Numbered from the stretch's first letter, positions 8,563 through 17,440 are shown. The stretch is DNA of 64,000 bases from Candidatus Saccharibacteria bacterium UBA6664 (GCA_002455275.1 DKKO01000001.1:241026-305025); one strand, 5' to 3'. Notes: generated by a model from the letters alone, not told the origin. Numbers and translations are program-made.

Positions 8563-10344
8563 ATGAACAGTTTGTTACGAGTATTGGGCTATGCTCGCCA
8601 TCTCTGGCCGTATTATGTTGGCATCATACTATTCTCGATCTTGATGAGTCTTTCATCGTTGGCGGCGCCGTTTATTATAAAAGATGCTACCGACTTGATA
8701 GTCGAATCACTACGAACTGGTCAGGCGGACGTTTCAGGTGCTTTGTGGCTCGCAGTGGCGCTATTTGTCGTAGACGTGCTCAACACGCTGTTTACCAACT
8801 GGGGTGGCTACCTTGGCGACATGATGAGCGCCAAACTAAAAAAGCAGCTTTCTGAACGCTACTACGGCCACCTACTGAAGCTCCCGCAAAGCTATTACGA
8901 CAAAGAGCTCACAGGTACGATTATCAATCGGCTTAACCGAACAATCTTTGAAGTGACGCAATTCATGAACGTCTTTGCGAATAACTTCTTTCAGATGTTC
9001 CTGACGATGCTGCTCACCCTTGTGATTGTTCTGACATACAGCTGGGAGCTGGCATTACTACTTTTCATACTTTACCCACTATTCTTATGGCTCACCGCAC
9101 TTACTAGTAAAAAATGGCAGAAATGGCAGAATGAAAAAAACCTTGAAACCGATATAGCAAGTGGACGTTTCGCTGAAGTGATAGCACAAATTAAAGTGGT
9201 AAAAAGCTTTATTCAGGAAACGCTTGAATTTCGACATTTTGAACGACGATTCCAAAAAACAGTTGATATTACCAAAGTGCAATCTCGCTATTGGCACAAT
9301 ATGGATATTTCGCGAAGGTTTGTGTTGAATGCAATCTTTTTTGCGATTTTTGCCTACTTGTTTGTGAAAACAAGTGAAGGAGTCTTTACAATTGGCGAGA
9401 TGGTTCTACTGATACAACTGGTTAATATGATGCGCTTCCCAATTTTCAACATGAGCTTCATCGTCGAAGGTGTGCAAAGGGCGATAGCTGGCAGTAAAGA
9501 CTACTTTAAGGTAATGGAACTAAAGCCAGCAGTGGCGGACAAGGATCACGCGCCTGCGCTTGAAGTAACCAAAGGTGAAGTTGCTTACAGTGGCGTGAAC
9601 TTTGGCTACAACAAACACGATAAAGTATTGACGGATATTACCTTCAGCTTAAAGCCGGGTGAGAAGGTCGCATTAGTGGGCGAGAGTGGTGAAGGTAAAA
9701 CGACAATTACCAGTCTTTTGCTTAGGTTATATGACATAAAGAGCGGCAGTATTACGATAGACGGCACGTCGATAAGCGATGTGAGACAAACAAGCCTGCG
9801 TGATTCTATTGGCGTCGTGTTTCAAGAGCCAGCACTTTTTAGCGGCACGATTATAGAAAATATTGCCTATGCTAACCCGCACGCAACTCCGCAAGAAATT
9901 GAAAAAGCCGCCAAAATGGCTAATGCGCACGAATTCATTAGTAAGCTTGAACATGGCTACGAAACCGAGATAGGGGAAAGGGGGCTAAAGCTAAGTGGTG
10001 GACAGAAACAACGCATTGCCATTGCACGGGCTATCTTAAAAGACGCACCAATTCTTATACTCGATGAAGCCACGAGTAGTCTTGATAGCCGCAGCGAAGC
10101 CATGGTGCAAGAAGCCCTTGAGCGCTTGATGAAAAACCGCACCACGCTTATTATTGCTCACCGCTTAAGCACAATCGCCCATGTGGATAGAATTATTACG
10201 CTCAAGAACGGTAAGGTGGATGAAGTTGGTTCACCGAGCCAGCTTGCCAAAACCAATGGTATATACGCGCAGCTGCTACAGCTGCAGTTAGGTGACAGTG
10301 AGAGCTCGAAAGCACGTCTACAGAGCTTCGAAATCGCATCGTAA
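8563..10344 (+). CDS. ABC exporter, fused permease-ATPase (MsbA/MDR-like)
   Basis: 593 residues: six membrane helices in ~1-310, then an ATPase domain. Seen: Walker A GESGEGKTT, Q-loop VVFQEPALF, signature LSGGQKQR, Walker B ILILDEATSSLD and H-loop IAHRLST, so the ATPase should be active. As a half-transporter it would form a homodimer exporting a lipid, peptide or drug; the substrate cannot be read from sequence. ATG 8563 follows CATAAT (8549-8554) by eight bases, so a leaderless mRNA is expected. It stands alone, followed by a separate promoter for the FKBP gene. Confidence 0.9.
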   Translation: MNSLLRVLGYARHLWPYYVGIILFSILMSLSSLAAPFIIKDATDLIVESLRTGQADVSGALWLAVALFVVDVLNTLFTNWGGYLGDMMSAKLKKQLSERYYGHLLKLPQSYYDKELTGTIINRLNRTIFEVTQFMNVFANNFFQMFLTMLLTLVIVLTYSWELALLLFILYPLFLWLTALTSKKWQKWQNEKNLETDIASGRFAEVIAQIKVVKSFIQETLEFRHFERRFQKTVDITKVQSRYWHNMDISRRFVLNAIFFAIFAYLFVKTSEGVFTIGEMVLLIQLVNMMRFPIFNMSFIVEGVQRAIAGSKDYFKVMELKPAVADKDHAPALEVTKGEVAYSGVNFGYNKHDKVLTDITFSLKPGEKVALVGESGEGKTTITSLLLRLYDIKSGSITIDGTSISDVRQTSLRDSIGVVFQEPALFSGTIIENIAYANPHATPQEIEKAAKMANAHEFISKLEHGYETEIGERGLKLSGGQKQRIAIARAILKDAPILILDEATSSLDSRSEAMVQEALERLMKNRTTLIIAHRLSTIAHVDRIITLKNGKVDEVGSPSQLAKTNGIYAQLLQLQLGDSESSKARLQSFEIAS

Positions 10345-10389
10345 TTTGATATACTAAAGTAAGTAACAATTGAACTAAACAGGGGAAGT

Positions 10390-11064
10390 ATGGCTACTAC
10401 TACAGGACAAAGGGTAGGGATATGGATTATTGCGATTGTGCTAACGGTTGGTACTGTTGCCGGTTTTGCTGCTATGATATTGGCACCGCAAAACGAAGCG
10501 GCAGACAGCAAACGTCTTAACGACTTATATGCTGAGTACCAAAAGGCAACCGAAGCATACACGAGCAAAACTACGGCGCAGCAAACTACACTAGATAACG
10601 ATGCGAAAAAGCTTTCGACGAAATACGCAGACGAGTTTATTGGCTACAAATCACGTGTGAGTAAATATGACTTAGGAGCCGCAAATAAAAAGCTGGTAGT
10701 AAAAGACTTGAAAAAAGGTATCGGGGAAGTTATCGGTGACACTACAACCTATGCTGCATATTATGTTGGGTGGATTCCAAGCGGAAAGATATTTGATGGA
10801 TCCATAAAAGGCAACTCGCTCAAGTCGCCATTAATCGTGCGACCAGGTGGTGTAATAGTTGGCTGGACAGAAGGTATAAAAGGCATGAAAATTGGCGGTG
10901 TTCGCGAGATCACCATACCGGCCGCAAAAGGGTATGGCAACGCTGGTCAGGGCGACATTCCTGCCAACTCACCACTTAAATTTATTGTTATGCCTATTAA
11001 AACATTAGAAACACTCGAAGCACCCGAGTACCCACAGGAGTTATTGAACGCATATGGCGGATAG
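10390..11064 (+). CDS. Membrane-anchored FKBP-type peptidyl-prolyl isomerase
   Basis: 224 residues: N-terminal membrane helix (~9-32), a charged helical stretch (~38-95), and an FKBP domain at ~100-212. The FKBP domain shows VGWIPSGKIFDGSI, SPLIVRPGGVIVGWTEGIKGMKIGGVREITIPAAKGYGN and the closing PANSPLKFIV strand. It catalyses cis-trans isomerisation of proline bonds, here outside the membrane, so it is a likely folding factor for exported proteins. AGGGGAAG precedes the start and a TATACT -10 lies at about 10349-10354. It overlaps trxB by 11 bases, linking extracytoplasmic folding with thiol redox chemistry. Confidence 0.88.
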   Translation: MATTTGQRVGIWIIAIVLTVGTVAGFAAMILAPQNEAADSKRLNDLYAEYQKATEAYTSKTTAQQTTLDNDAKKLSTKYADEFIGYKSRVSKYDLGAANKKLVVKDLKKGIGEVIGDTTTYAAYYVGWIPSGKIFDGSIKGNSLKSPLIVRPGGVIVGWTEGIKGMKIGGVREITIPAAKGYGNAGQGDIPANSPLKFIVMPIKTLETLEAPEYPQELLNAYGG

Positions 11065-11995
11065 TACAGTACGTGACGTAGTAATGATTGGCGCCGGCCC
11101 AAGTGCGCTAGCTGCTGCAGTATACACCACCCGTGAAGACATAGACACCGTGCTCTATGAAAAGGGCGTGGTGGGCGGTATGGCTGCAATTACAGATATG
11201 GTAGACAACTACCCAGGTTTCCCTGAAGGAATTGAAGGCATGAAGCTTGCAGATCAACTGCAAAAACAGGCTGAACGATTTGGAGCAAACATCGATTTTG
11301 GTGATGTAAGTGAGATTCGTGACAATGGCAATACGAAAACCGTGGTGGTAGACGGCACGCCAGTTGAAGCGAAAACAGTGTTGATCGCTACCGGTAGCGA
11401 CTACAGCAAAATTAATGTTCCCGGTGAAGCAGAATATTACGGTCGGGGTGTTCACTACTGTGCAACTTGTGACGGGGCATTTTACCGTGACAAAAAGCTT
11501 GCTGTTGTGGGTGGGGGAAATTCGGCCGTACAAGAAGCGTTGTTTTTGACTCGTTTTGCTAGTCATATTGACTTGCTAGTGCGCAGTACCATAAAAGCAA
11601 GCGAAGTGCTACAGCACGAGCTTCAGGAATTTGTTGATAGTGGCAAGATTACCGTACACTTGGCAACCACCACCGAAGAGATTGTGGCTACAGACGGCAA
11701 GGTGACCAGCGTAAAAATTATGACAGACGGTAAGCAGGCTGAGTTGGTTGTCGATGGCGTGTTCGTGTTTGTTGGCTTGAAGCCAAACACACAATTCTTG
11801 CAAGGAAGCTCAATCGAGCTAGACGAACAAGGTTTGATAAAAACTGATTCTCACTTGCAAACCAGCATGGAAGGCGTGTTTGCTAGCGGTGATGTTCGAA
11901 GTGGTGCCACGATGCAAATTGCTAGCGCAGTTGGTGAAGGCGCGGCAGCGGCATTAAGTATACGTGAGTACCTAAACGACCTCAAGCGCAAGTAA
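11054..11995 (+). CDS. trxB: Thioredoxin reductase
   Basis: 313 residues, standard length. Seen: FAD-binding GAGPSALAAAVY near the start, NADPH-binding GGGNSAVQEALFL in the middle, the redox-active CATC (YCATCDGAFY), and the C-terminal FAD segment GVFASGDVRS. It reduces thioredoxin at the expense of NADPH. It overlaps the FKBP gene by 11 bases, so translation is coupled. The first glycine-motif residue pair reads PSALAA rather than the commoner PAGLTA, which is tolerated in the family. No thioredoxin gene is present in the window. Confidence 0.93.
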   Translation: MADSTVRDVVMIGAGPSALAAAVYTTREDIDTVLYEKGVVGGMAAITDMVDNYPGFPEGIEGMKLADQLQKQAERFGANIDFGDVSEIRDNGNTKTVVVDGTPVEAKTVLIATGSDYSKINVPGEAEYYGRGVHYCATCDGAFYRDKKLAVVGGGNSAVQEALFLTRFASHIDLLVRSTIKASEVLQHELQEFVDSGKITVHLATTTEEIVATDGKVTSVKIMTDGKQAELVVDGVFVFVGLKPNTQFLQGSSIELDEQGLIKTDSHLQTSMEGVFASGDVRSGATMQIASAVGEGAAAALSIREYLNDLKRK

Positions 11996-11996
11996 C

Positions 11997-12986
11997 TTAC
12001 TGTACGTGTTTTTTGAAAAAGTCTTCGAGCTGAGCGATGATCTTCTTGTCGGTTGTTTCAAGAGCAATTTCTTTAGTGCCTAGAAGTACCGTACCGGGCA
12101 TAAAGTTATGAGAGCCGGTAATGGCAACTTTTGTGCCATCATTTTTGGTAAATATAACGAACTTCGCGTGAAGGTATTTATCGCGGCGATACTTTGTCTG
12201 ATACCTACTTGAGATAATACCAGCAACAATAATTGCTCGGTTCCAGATATCGGCGTTTGAAGGTTTGTTGAAATATACTCTGGATTTGGTTTTGTTCATG
12301 GCTCGACTCAGCTTACCTGCTGGGCAATATTGCGACACAAACAAAATTTCTTTTGAATCTCGCGCGTGCTGGTACGCCCGACGATAAATAATTGAATCAC
12401 CTTGAAATCCACCATCTATCAACACTTTGCTGTTTTTCTTGAAACTAAACTCGTGGCTACGATAGGCGAAATTCCTGCTGTCCGCAATTACAAGCCGGCC
12501 GATCTCGTCTTTAAGTTCAAGCGCAAGCTGGATATCTTCGATGCGGAACATGAAATCGGCAAAAGAGATATTGTCTTCATACAGATTTACGCCACCAAAA
12601 GAATATACTGTGTCGTCTACAACTAAACACTTTGTGTGCGTTCGGCCGGTGAAAGGAAACGCGCTGAATTTGCCAAGCCAGGTAAACTTTACCCCAGCCT
12701 TTTTCAGGCGTTTTACCATTTTTGTCGTTTCGCGTGAGCGCTTTGAGTAGTATTTGTGAGGCATGACGTGCCCAGCAAGCTCACCATAGGTAAATGTGTC
12801 TGCGGCAACAACTACCGTGACACCGCGTTCACTTGCTTTTGCGAGCGCGTCGATAAATCCATCGGTAGTCGGATCGTTCGCCATAACCATACATACCAAC
12901 GAAACGTGGCTTTTGGCGCGTAGAATATGTGCTGTTGCTGTTTGGACAAATTCATCTGGCAACAGCAATTTTGGTTTGGTAGCCAT
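11997..12986 (-). CDS. Phospholipase D-like protein (two HKD-type motifs)
   Basis: 329 residues with two PLD repeats: HTKCLVVDDTVYSFGGVN in the first half and HAKFVIFTKNDGTKVAITGSHNF in the second. Both keep the H-x-K core and the trailing G-[GS]-x-N part; the Asp of the second HKD is displaced. Family members hydrolyse phosphodiester bonds in phospholipids or act as cardiolipin synthases or nucleases. No signal peptide or membrane helix is seen, so it is probably cytosolic. ATG 12986 is ten bases after TATACT (12997-13002, minus strand), again near-leaderless. It is divergent from the pyrophosphatase gene. Confidence 0.83.
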   Translation of the reverse strand: MATKPKLLLPDEFVQTATAHILRAKSHVSLVCMVMANDPTTDGFIDALAKASERGVTVVVAADTFTYGELAGHVMPHKYYSKRSRETTKMVKRLKKAGVKFTWLGKFSAFPFTGRTHTKCLVVDDTVYSFGGVNLYEDNISFADFMFRIEDIQLALELKDEIGRLVIADSRNFAYRSHEFSFKKNSKVLIDGGFQGDSIIYRRAYQHARDSKEILFVSQYCPAGKLSRAMNKTKSRVYFNKPSNADIWNRAIIVAGIISSRYQTKYRRDKYLHAKFVIFTKNDGTKVAITGSHNFMPGTVLLGTKEIALETTDKKIIAQLEDFFKKHVQ

Positions 12987-13045
12987 TCTACTACGTAGTA
13001 TAGCAATTTGTTACAATAGAAGTAATACAAAAGAGGAGAATAATA

Positions 13046-13576
13046 ATGGCAGATTTTAACCAAGTTTTAACACCTGGCAACATAGATGAAGGAACACTCA
13101 ATACGGTAGTAGAAATCCCGCAAGGATCACAACTAAAGGTTGAATGGGATCGCGAACGCACAGCGTTTATGCTGGACCGCGTAGAGCCAGGAATTTTTGC
13201 AAAACCATGTAACTATGGCTTCATTCCGCAAACGCTCGACGAAGATGGTGACGAGCTGGATACTTTGATTGTGTGCCCAGAACCGCTACCGATGGGTGTA
13301 TGGCTAGAAGCACGAATTATTGGTGTATTGAACTTTGAAGATGATGGCGAGGCCGACCATAAAGTAGTAGTTGTGCCAGCCGACGATCGTCACACGGGTG
13401 ATAGTATTACATCGCTCGATGATTTAGGCGAACGCTGGAAGCAAATGATTGAGCATCACTTCACGCACTACAAAGATTTGAAAAAGCCTGGCAGCACAAA
13501 GGTGCTTGGTTGGGGTGATATAGAATCAGCGAAAGCAACCATTAAGGAATGTATAGAGCGCTGGAATTCTAAATAA
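13046..13576 (+). CDS. ppa: Inorganic pyrophosphatase (family I)
   Basis: 176 residues. The signature DEDGDELDTLIV is the family D-x-D-x-x-D metal motif, and KVEWDRERTAF, NYGFIPQT, VPADDRH and HYKDLKK fit the active-site loops. It splits pyrophosphate into two phosphates and pulls biosynthetic reactions forward. GAGGAG lies seven bases before ATG and a TACAAT -10 occurs at about 13010-13015. The stop overlaps the start of the Nudix gene (TAATG), so the two are co-translated. Confidence 0.94.
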   Translation: MADFNQVLTPGNIDEGTLNTVVEIPQGSQLKVEWDRERTAFMLDRVEPGIFAKPCNYGFIPQTLDEDGDELDTLIVCPEPLPMGVWLEARIIGVLNFEDDGEADHKVVVVPADDRHTGDSITSLDDLGERWKQMIEHHFTHYKDLKKPGSTKVLGWGDIESAKATIKECIERWNSK

Positions 13577-14178
13577 TGAAGAAAATCGTTCCTAGCGGTA
13601 CTAACCTTATTCCTTCAAATGCCGAAAGAGTATTTGAAGGGAAGATTTTTGATGTGTATCAATGGCGGCAGGAAATGTTTGATGGCTCTTTTGCAACATA
13701 TGAAAATTTGAGACGTCCAGACACAGTTTTAGTCATCGCAATAGATGACGGAAAAATTATCATCAATGACAGCAATCAGCCACACCGTGGACATAAATAT
13801 GAACTTCCTGGCGGTAGAGTCGATGCTAATGACGAATCGATACTTGCTGCCGCCAAGCGGGAGATGCTAGAAGAAACAGGCTACGAATTCAGCGACTGGA
13901 AACTTTTAGACGTAATTAAGCCACAGCAAAAGATGGAATGGTTCGTATATACCTTCCTTGCTATGAATAAGACGAAGGTAGGACAGCAAAATCTTGACGA
14001 AGATGGTGAGCAAATAAACTTACTGTATCTCAACTATGACGATGCCATGCGAAAGCTAAGAAAGAGTGGTGAGTATGTTTCAGTGCTTGAAAATGCGGGT
14101 TCAACCCAGGGGATTGTTGACTTGGATGAGTTCAGAGGAGAAACGGTAGATATTGAGCCAAAAACCGAAATGCGCTAG
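13576..14178 (+). CDS. Nudix hydrolase
   Basis: 200 residues with a Nudix box at about residues 77-100: GGRVDANDESILAAAKREMLEETGYE. The REMLEETG half is exact, but six residues instead of the usual five separate the Gly from the first Glu. Nudix enzymes cleave nucleoside diphosphates linked to other moieties; the N-terminal region (VFEGKIFDVYQWRQEMFDGS) resembles ADP-ribose pyrophosphatases. It starts on the pyrophosphatase stop (TAATG) and its 3' end overlaps relA by four bases on the opposite strand. Confidence 0.88.
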   Translation: MKKIVPSGTNLIPSNAERVFEGKIFDVYQWRQEMFDGSFATYENLRRPDTVLVIAIDDGKIIINDSNQPHRGHKYELPGGRVDANDESILAAAKREMLEETGYEFSDWKLLDVIKPQQKMEWFVYTFLAMNKTKVGQQNLDEDGEQINLLYLNYDDAMRKLRKSGEYVSVLENAGSTQGIVDLDEFRGETVDIEPKTEMR

Positions 14179-15686
14179 CTTTTACGTCGCTTTGGCAGGA
14201 TAAGCCCTAGTAAACTGCGATTTTGCCGCGCAAGCTGCATGCGCAGTTTTTCTTTGGCATGATTGGTTACGATGTACTGCTTCCAATCGGCTTTCGGTGT
14301 AGCAGTCTTGCTAGTAAGAATTTCTACTTGGTCGCCGTGCTTCAGCTTGTAGCTAAACGGCTTCATTGCGCCGTTGATTCGAAACCCACTAGCTTTTGCT
14401 GCAACGTCTGAGTGTATTCGGTAAGCGAAATCGAGCGGGAAGGCGCCGTTAGGCAAATCCCAAATATCACCTTTTGGTGAGTAGATAAAAATACGGTCAT
14501 GAAACAAATTCATACGAAACTTATTGGCGTTAAACTTCTTGCCCTCGCTAGCCTTGGCTGCGGCTTCTTGTAGCTCACGAATCCAGCTTAGGTCGGCCGG
14601 AAGTGCAGCGATATGACCTTTTCGGTAGGCATCGGTAAGTTTGGCTTCATTGTAATGGAAGCTAGCAGCGAATCCACGTTCGGCGTATTCGTGCATTTCT
14701 TTGGTGCGAACCTGGAACTCAACAATTTGCCCCGAGCTGGTTTCAACAGTGGTGTGAAGGCTCTGATACCCGTTCATTTTTGGCTGCGCGACATAATCTT
14801 TAATTCGGTCAAAAATTGGCGCGTACATTTCGTGCAAGACGCTCATTACTAAGTAGCAAGTAGATAAGTCGTCTACGATAATTCGCAAAGCAATCAAATC
14901 GTGAATGCGATCGATATCACCGCCAACTCGGTCGAGTTTTTTAAACAAGCTATAAACACTCTTTATTCGGCCATCCATCGTAAACTCAATCTTTTCATCT
15001 TCAAGCCGCTTAGCAACTTCACGCCGTACAGTTTCAAGCTTGCGTTCACTCTTTTTCAATCGGTGATCCATCAGCGTTTTTGTGCGCGAAAAATCTTTTG
15101 GCATCATGTAGCGGAAACTGAGCTCTTCAAGCTGCACACGGGCTCGACCCATGTTCAAACGATCGGCAAGCGGCGCGAATACTTCCATTGTTTCGCGGGC
15201 AATCTTTTTTTGCTTCTCGCGTGATTGGTGCTCAAGCGTTTGCATGTTGTGCAGGCGATCGGCGAGTTTAATAATCAACACGCGAACATCTTGCCCCACG
15301 GCAATCATTAGCTTAGTTAGGTTATCTTTCGTACCCGGCAAATAGCTCGTAAGATCGCGCATACCAGAGCGAACCTTTCCAACCTTGGTTACGCCATCTA
15401 CCAAAAATGCGACGTCGCGCCCGAATGTATCTTCGATGTCTTTTAAACTCAACGACGTATCTTCGGCCGTGTCGTGCAACACACCCGCTATCACACTGTC
15501 GATGTCCATCTCCCAATCGATTAAAAGTTTCGCCACGGCAAGAGGGTGAAGAATGTATGGCTCGCCGCTCAGGCGTGCTTGACCTTGGTGGGCTTCAGTT
15601 GCAACAGTAATAGCACGCTCAAGTTGGCGTATATCGCTTTTCGAAAACCTCTGGCGAGCGGCCTCTAGCACCTCTTGCTTGTCCAT
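14175..15686 (-). CDS. Bifunctional (p)ppGpp synthetase/hydrolase-type RelA/SpoT protein without ACT domain
   Basis: 503 residues from the chosen start. Domains in order: HD hydrolase (~25-175; HPLAVAKLL, GVLHDTAEDT, IKLADRLHNM), synthetase (~215-330; HDLIALRIIVDD, GYQSLHTTV, EFQVRTKEMHEYAERG), then TGS (~385-450; IFIYSPKGDIWDLPNGAFPLDFAYRIHS). Typical proteins are ~700 residues; the helical, zinc-finger and ACT regulatory regions are absent. ATG 15686 (MDKQEV) is six bases after TATAAT (15693-15698, minus strand), whereas the longer frame from 15770 would begin upstream of the promoter. It makes or degrades the starvation alarmone. Confidence 0.92.
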   Translation of the reverse strand: MDKQEVLEAARQRFSKSDIRQLERAITVATEAHQGQARLSGEPYILHPLAVAKLLIDWEMDIDSVIAGVLHDTAEDTSLSLKDIEDTFGRDVAFLVDGVTKVGKVRSGMRDLTSYLPGTKDNLTKLMIAVGQDVRVLIIKLADRLHNMQTLEHQSREKQKKIARETMEVFAPLADRLNMGRARVQLEELSFRYMMPKDFSRTKTLMDHRLKKSERKLETVRREVAKRLEDEKIEFTMDGRIKSVYSLFKKLDRVGGDIDRIHDLIALRIIVDDLSTCYLVMSVLHEMYAPIFDRIKDYVAQPKMNGYQSLHTTVETSSGQIVEFQVRTKEMHEYAERGFAASFHYNEAKLTDAYRKGHIAALPADLSWIRELQEAAAKASEGKKFNANKFRMNLFHDRIFIYSPKGDIWDLPNGAFPLDFAYRIHSDVAAKASGFRINGAMKPFSYKLKHGDQVEILTSKTATPKADWKQYIVTNHAKEKLRMQLARQNRSLLGLILPKRRKS

Positions 15687-15787
15687 ACACCTATTATAGC
15701 CTAAGGGGCTAGTGATATGCACTTGTATCGTATGTTGTATAATCATAAGCAATACAGTTATTACACACACTAAAGGAGTGGGAACAC

Positions 15788-16798
15788 ATGAGCCAAACTA
15801 AAATTGCAATAAACGGCTTTGGTCGCATCGGCCGCAATGCTTTTAAGATTGCTTTCGAACGAAGCGACCTTGAGATTGTTGCAATAAATGACCTAACCGA
15901 CAACAAAACACTTGCTTATTTGCTGAAGCACGACAGCAACTACGGCACCTACAGCCACGACGTAAAAGCCACTGATGATGGCATTGAAGTAGACGGAAAA
16001 TTGGTAAAAGTGCTAGCTGAAAAAGACCCGAGCGTATTACCGTGGGGCGATTTGGGCGTCGATATTGTTATTGAGAGCACTGGCTTTTTCACAGACAAAG
16101 AAGGTGCGAGCAAGCATGTTCAAGCTGGTGCAAAACGAGTGGTGATTAGTGGTCCTACTAAATCCGATGGTGTCGATACGATTGTGCTTGGTGCAAATGA
16201 CGACAAGGTGCAAGGCTCAACTGAAGTAATTTCAAATGCGAGCTGTACGACCAACAGCCTTGGCGCGGTTATGGCAGTGCTCGATGCAGAATTTGGCGTA
16301 GAAAAAAGCATGCTTACCACTGTGCATAGTTACACGGCTAGTCAGGCATTGCAAGACGCGCCAAAGAAAGACTTGCGTGAAGGTCGCAACGCCGCCGAAA
16401 ATATGGTACCGACTACCACCGGCGCTGCAATCGCTGTTACCAAAACGTTGCCACAACTTGAAGGCAAATTCGATGGCGTCAGCGTACGTGTACCAACCCC
16501 TGTTGTCTCTATCTCAGATGTCACGGCATTGCTATCACGAGACGTTACGGTAGAGGAAATAAACGAGGCATTTAAAAAAGCCGCAGCCCAAGACTACTAT
16601 CAGGGGATTCTTGGTGTATCAGACGAACCGCTGGTAAGTAGCGACTATATCGGTAACAGTAATTCTGGCACGGTAGACTTGCCATTAACCAAAGTTGTCG
16701 ACGGCAACTTGATTAAAGTGATGGTATGGTACGACAACGAATGGGGCTACAGTAATCGCTTGGTTGAGTTAGTTGCCGACGTCGGTAAGAACCTTTAG
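15788..16798 (+). CDS. gap: Glyceraldehyde-3-phosphate dehydrogenase
   Basis: 336 residues, full length. Seen: NAD-binding INGFGRIGRNAFK, catalytic cysteine in SNASCTTNSLGAV, HSYTASQ, and NRLVELV near the C-terminus. It oxidises glyceraldehyde-3-phosphate to 1,3-bisphosphoglycerate. AAAGGAG precedes ATG, and a TATAAT -10 at about 15734-15739 gives a leader of roughly 45 bases, so this gene uses SD-led translation. After the stop come a small stem-loop (16812-16831) and the GC-rich minus-strand cassette, which separates it from the pentose phosphate genes. Confidence 0.96.
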   Translation: MSQTKIAINGFGRIGRNAFKIAFERSDLEIVAINDLTDNKTLAYLLKHDSNYGTYSHDVKATDDGIEVDGKLVKVLAEKDPSVLPWGDLGVDIVIESTGFFTDKEGASKHVQAGAKRVVISGPTKSDGVDTIVLGANDDKVQGSTEVISNASCTTNSLGAVMAVLDAEFGVEKSMLTTVHSYTASQALQDAPKKDLREGRNAAENMVPTTTGAAIAVTKTLPQLEGKFDGVSVRVPTPVVSISDVTALLSRDVTVEEINEAFKKAAAQDYYQGILGVSDEPLVSSDYIGNSNSGTVDLPLTKVVDGNLIKVMVWYDNEWGYSNRLVELVADVGKNL

Positions 16799-16811
16799 GG
16801 GTAGAAACGTA

Positions 16812-16831
16812 GCTTTGAATTTATATCAAAG
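16812..16831 (+). terminator. Stem-loop after gap (weak terminator candidate)
   Basis: GCTTTGA, a short AT-rich loop and TCAAAGC give a 7-bp stem just after the gap stop. A second imperfect stem (GTAGGAG with CTCCTTAC) follows at about 16834-16859. Neither has a clear T-run, so this is a weak candidate. Confidence 0.4.
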
Positions 16832-16868
16832 CAAGTAGGAGTGGTGAGCCCCTCCTTACATTTGAATT

Positions 16869-16890
16869 AAAAAAAGCGGACATAGGTCCG
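16869..16890 (-). terminator. Rho-independent terminator of the cassette
   Basis: Read on the minus strand, CGGAC-CTAT-GTCCG forms a 5-bp stem, followed by GC and a run of seven T. It ends the minus-strand transcript before it enters the 3' end of gap. Confidence 0.65.
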
Positions 16891-16905
16891 TAGGGGTTCG
16901 AGAGT

Positions 16906-16938
16906 GGTGACCCGGGGGCTTCTGCCACCCGGGTCACC
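16906..16938 (-). repeat. Strong GC-rich stem-loop after the cassette gene
   Basis: Arms GGTGACCCGGG (16906-16916) and CCCGGGTCACC (16928-16938) are perfectly complementary over 11 bp, and a GGC/GCC pair extends the stem towards a TTCT tip. There is no T-run directly after it on either strand; the T-run terminator follows at 16869-16890. It may act as a 3' stability element. Confidence 0.75.
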
Positions 16939-16957
16939 TGCACCTCGAGGCGAGTCG

Positions 16958-17344
16958 TCACGCCTCGTGCGGCGGCACGGGGTAGGTGTGCCCACGCTGG
17001 TGGTTCGTGAGGTCGCTCAGGAACTGCCGGGCGTAGGCCGTGTTCGAGAGGTAGTCGAGCTCTCGATCGGTCATGCGCCGACGACGGTACTCCGTAGCGA
17101 GAGTCGCCACGATGACGATGTGCAGCGGCATCGCGGCGACGTTGATCTTCCGCCAGAACGGCCTTGCTCGTCGATCGACCACGCCGAAGTACAGGACCTT
17201 GCCGCGAAGAACGACGCTCCCCGTGACGACGGTGCTGGTCAAGTTCTTGAGCAGCAACTCGCGGAGCTTGTCGTCGCTGAGGTGACCAAAGCGCTCGAAG
17301 GCGAACTCCTCGAAACGCGTCATGAGGCCGGAGAGAGTGAGCAT
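16958..17344 (-). CDS. Unknown 128-residue protein in a GC-rich cassette
   Basis: Not recognised. The protein is basic, rich in Arg and Leu, with an acidic-amphipathic N-terminal half (MTRFEEFAFERFGHLSDD), a central VVTGSVVLRGKVLYFGVVD beta-like stretch and a hydrophobic MPLHIVIVATLA segment followed by RRRR. Codon choice is strongly GC-ending and unlike every neighbour. The minus strand is preferred because it carries a TTGACT-17-TATAAT promoter, AAGAAAGG at the right distance from ATG 17344, and a terminator. The overlapping plus-strand frame has none of these. It looks horizontally acquired or mobile; no transposase or integrase is adjacent. Confidence 0.62.
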   Translation of the reverse strand: MLTLSGLMTRFEEFAFERFGHLSDDKLRELLLKNLTSTVVTGSVVLRGKVLYFGVVDRRARPFWRKINVAAMPLHIVIVATLATEYRRRRMTDRELDYLSNTAYARQFLSDLTNHQRGHTYPVPPHEA

Positions 17345-17358
17345 GATGTGCCTTTCTT

Positions 17359-17377
17359 GAGGTGCAGGCCGCACCTC
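17359..17377 (-). promoter_or_regulatory. Leader hairpin in front of the cassette gene
   Basis: GAGGTGC, a five-base loop and GCACCTC form a perfect 7-bp stem in the 5' leader, ending just before the AAGAAAGG ribosome site. One arm contains GAGGTG, an SD-like string. It may protect the mRNA 5' end or control initiation. Confidence 0.6.
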
Positions 17378-17408
17378 GATCTAGTAGAGAGGGGAGACCT
17401 ATACTCTC

Positions 17409-17437
17409 ATTATAGCATAAAATATATAAAAAGTCAA
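17409..17437 (-). promoter_or_regulatory. Consensus sigma70-type promoter of the GC-rich cassette
   Basis: On the minus strand, TTGACT (17432-17437) is separated by exactly 17 bases from TATAAT (17409-17414). Most other promoters here show only a recognisable -10. Transcription would start near 17402 and give a ~58-base leader before the ATG. Confidence 0.8.
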
Positions 17438-17440
17438 TTT

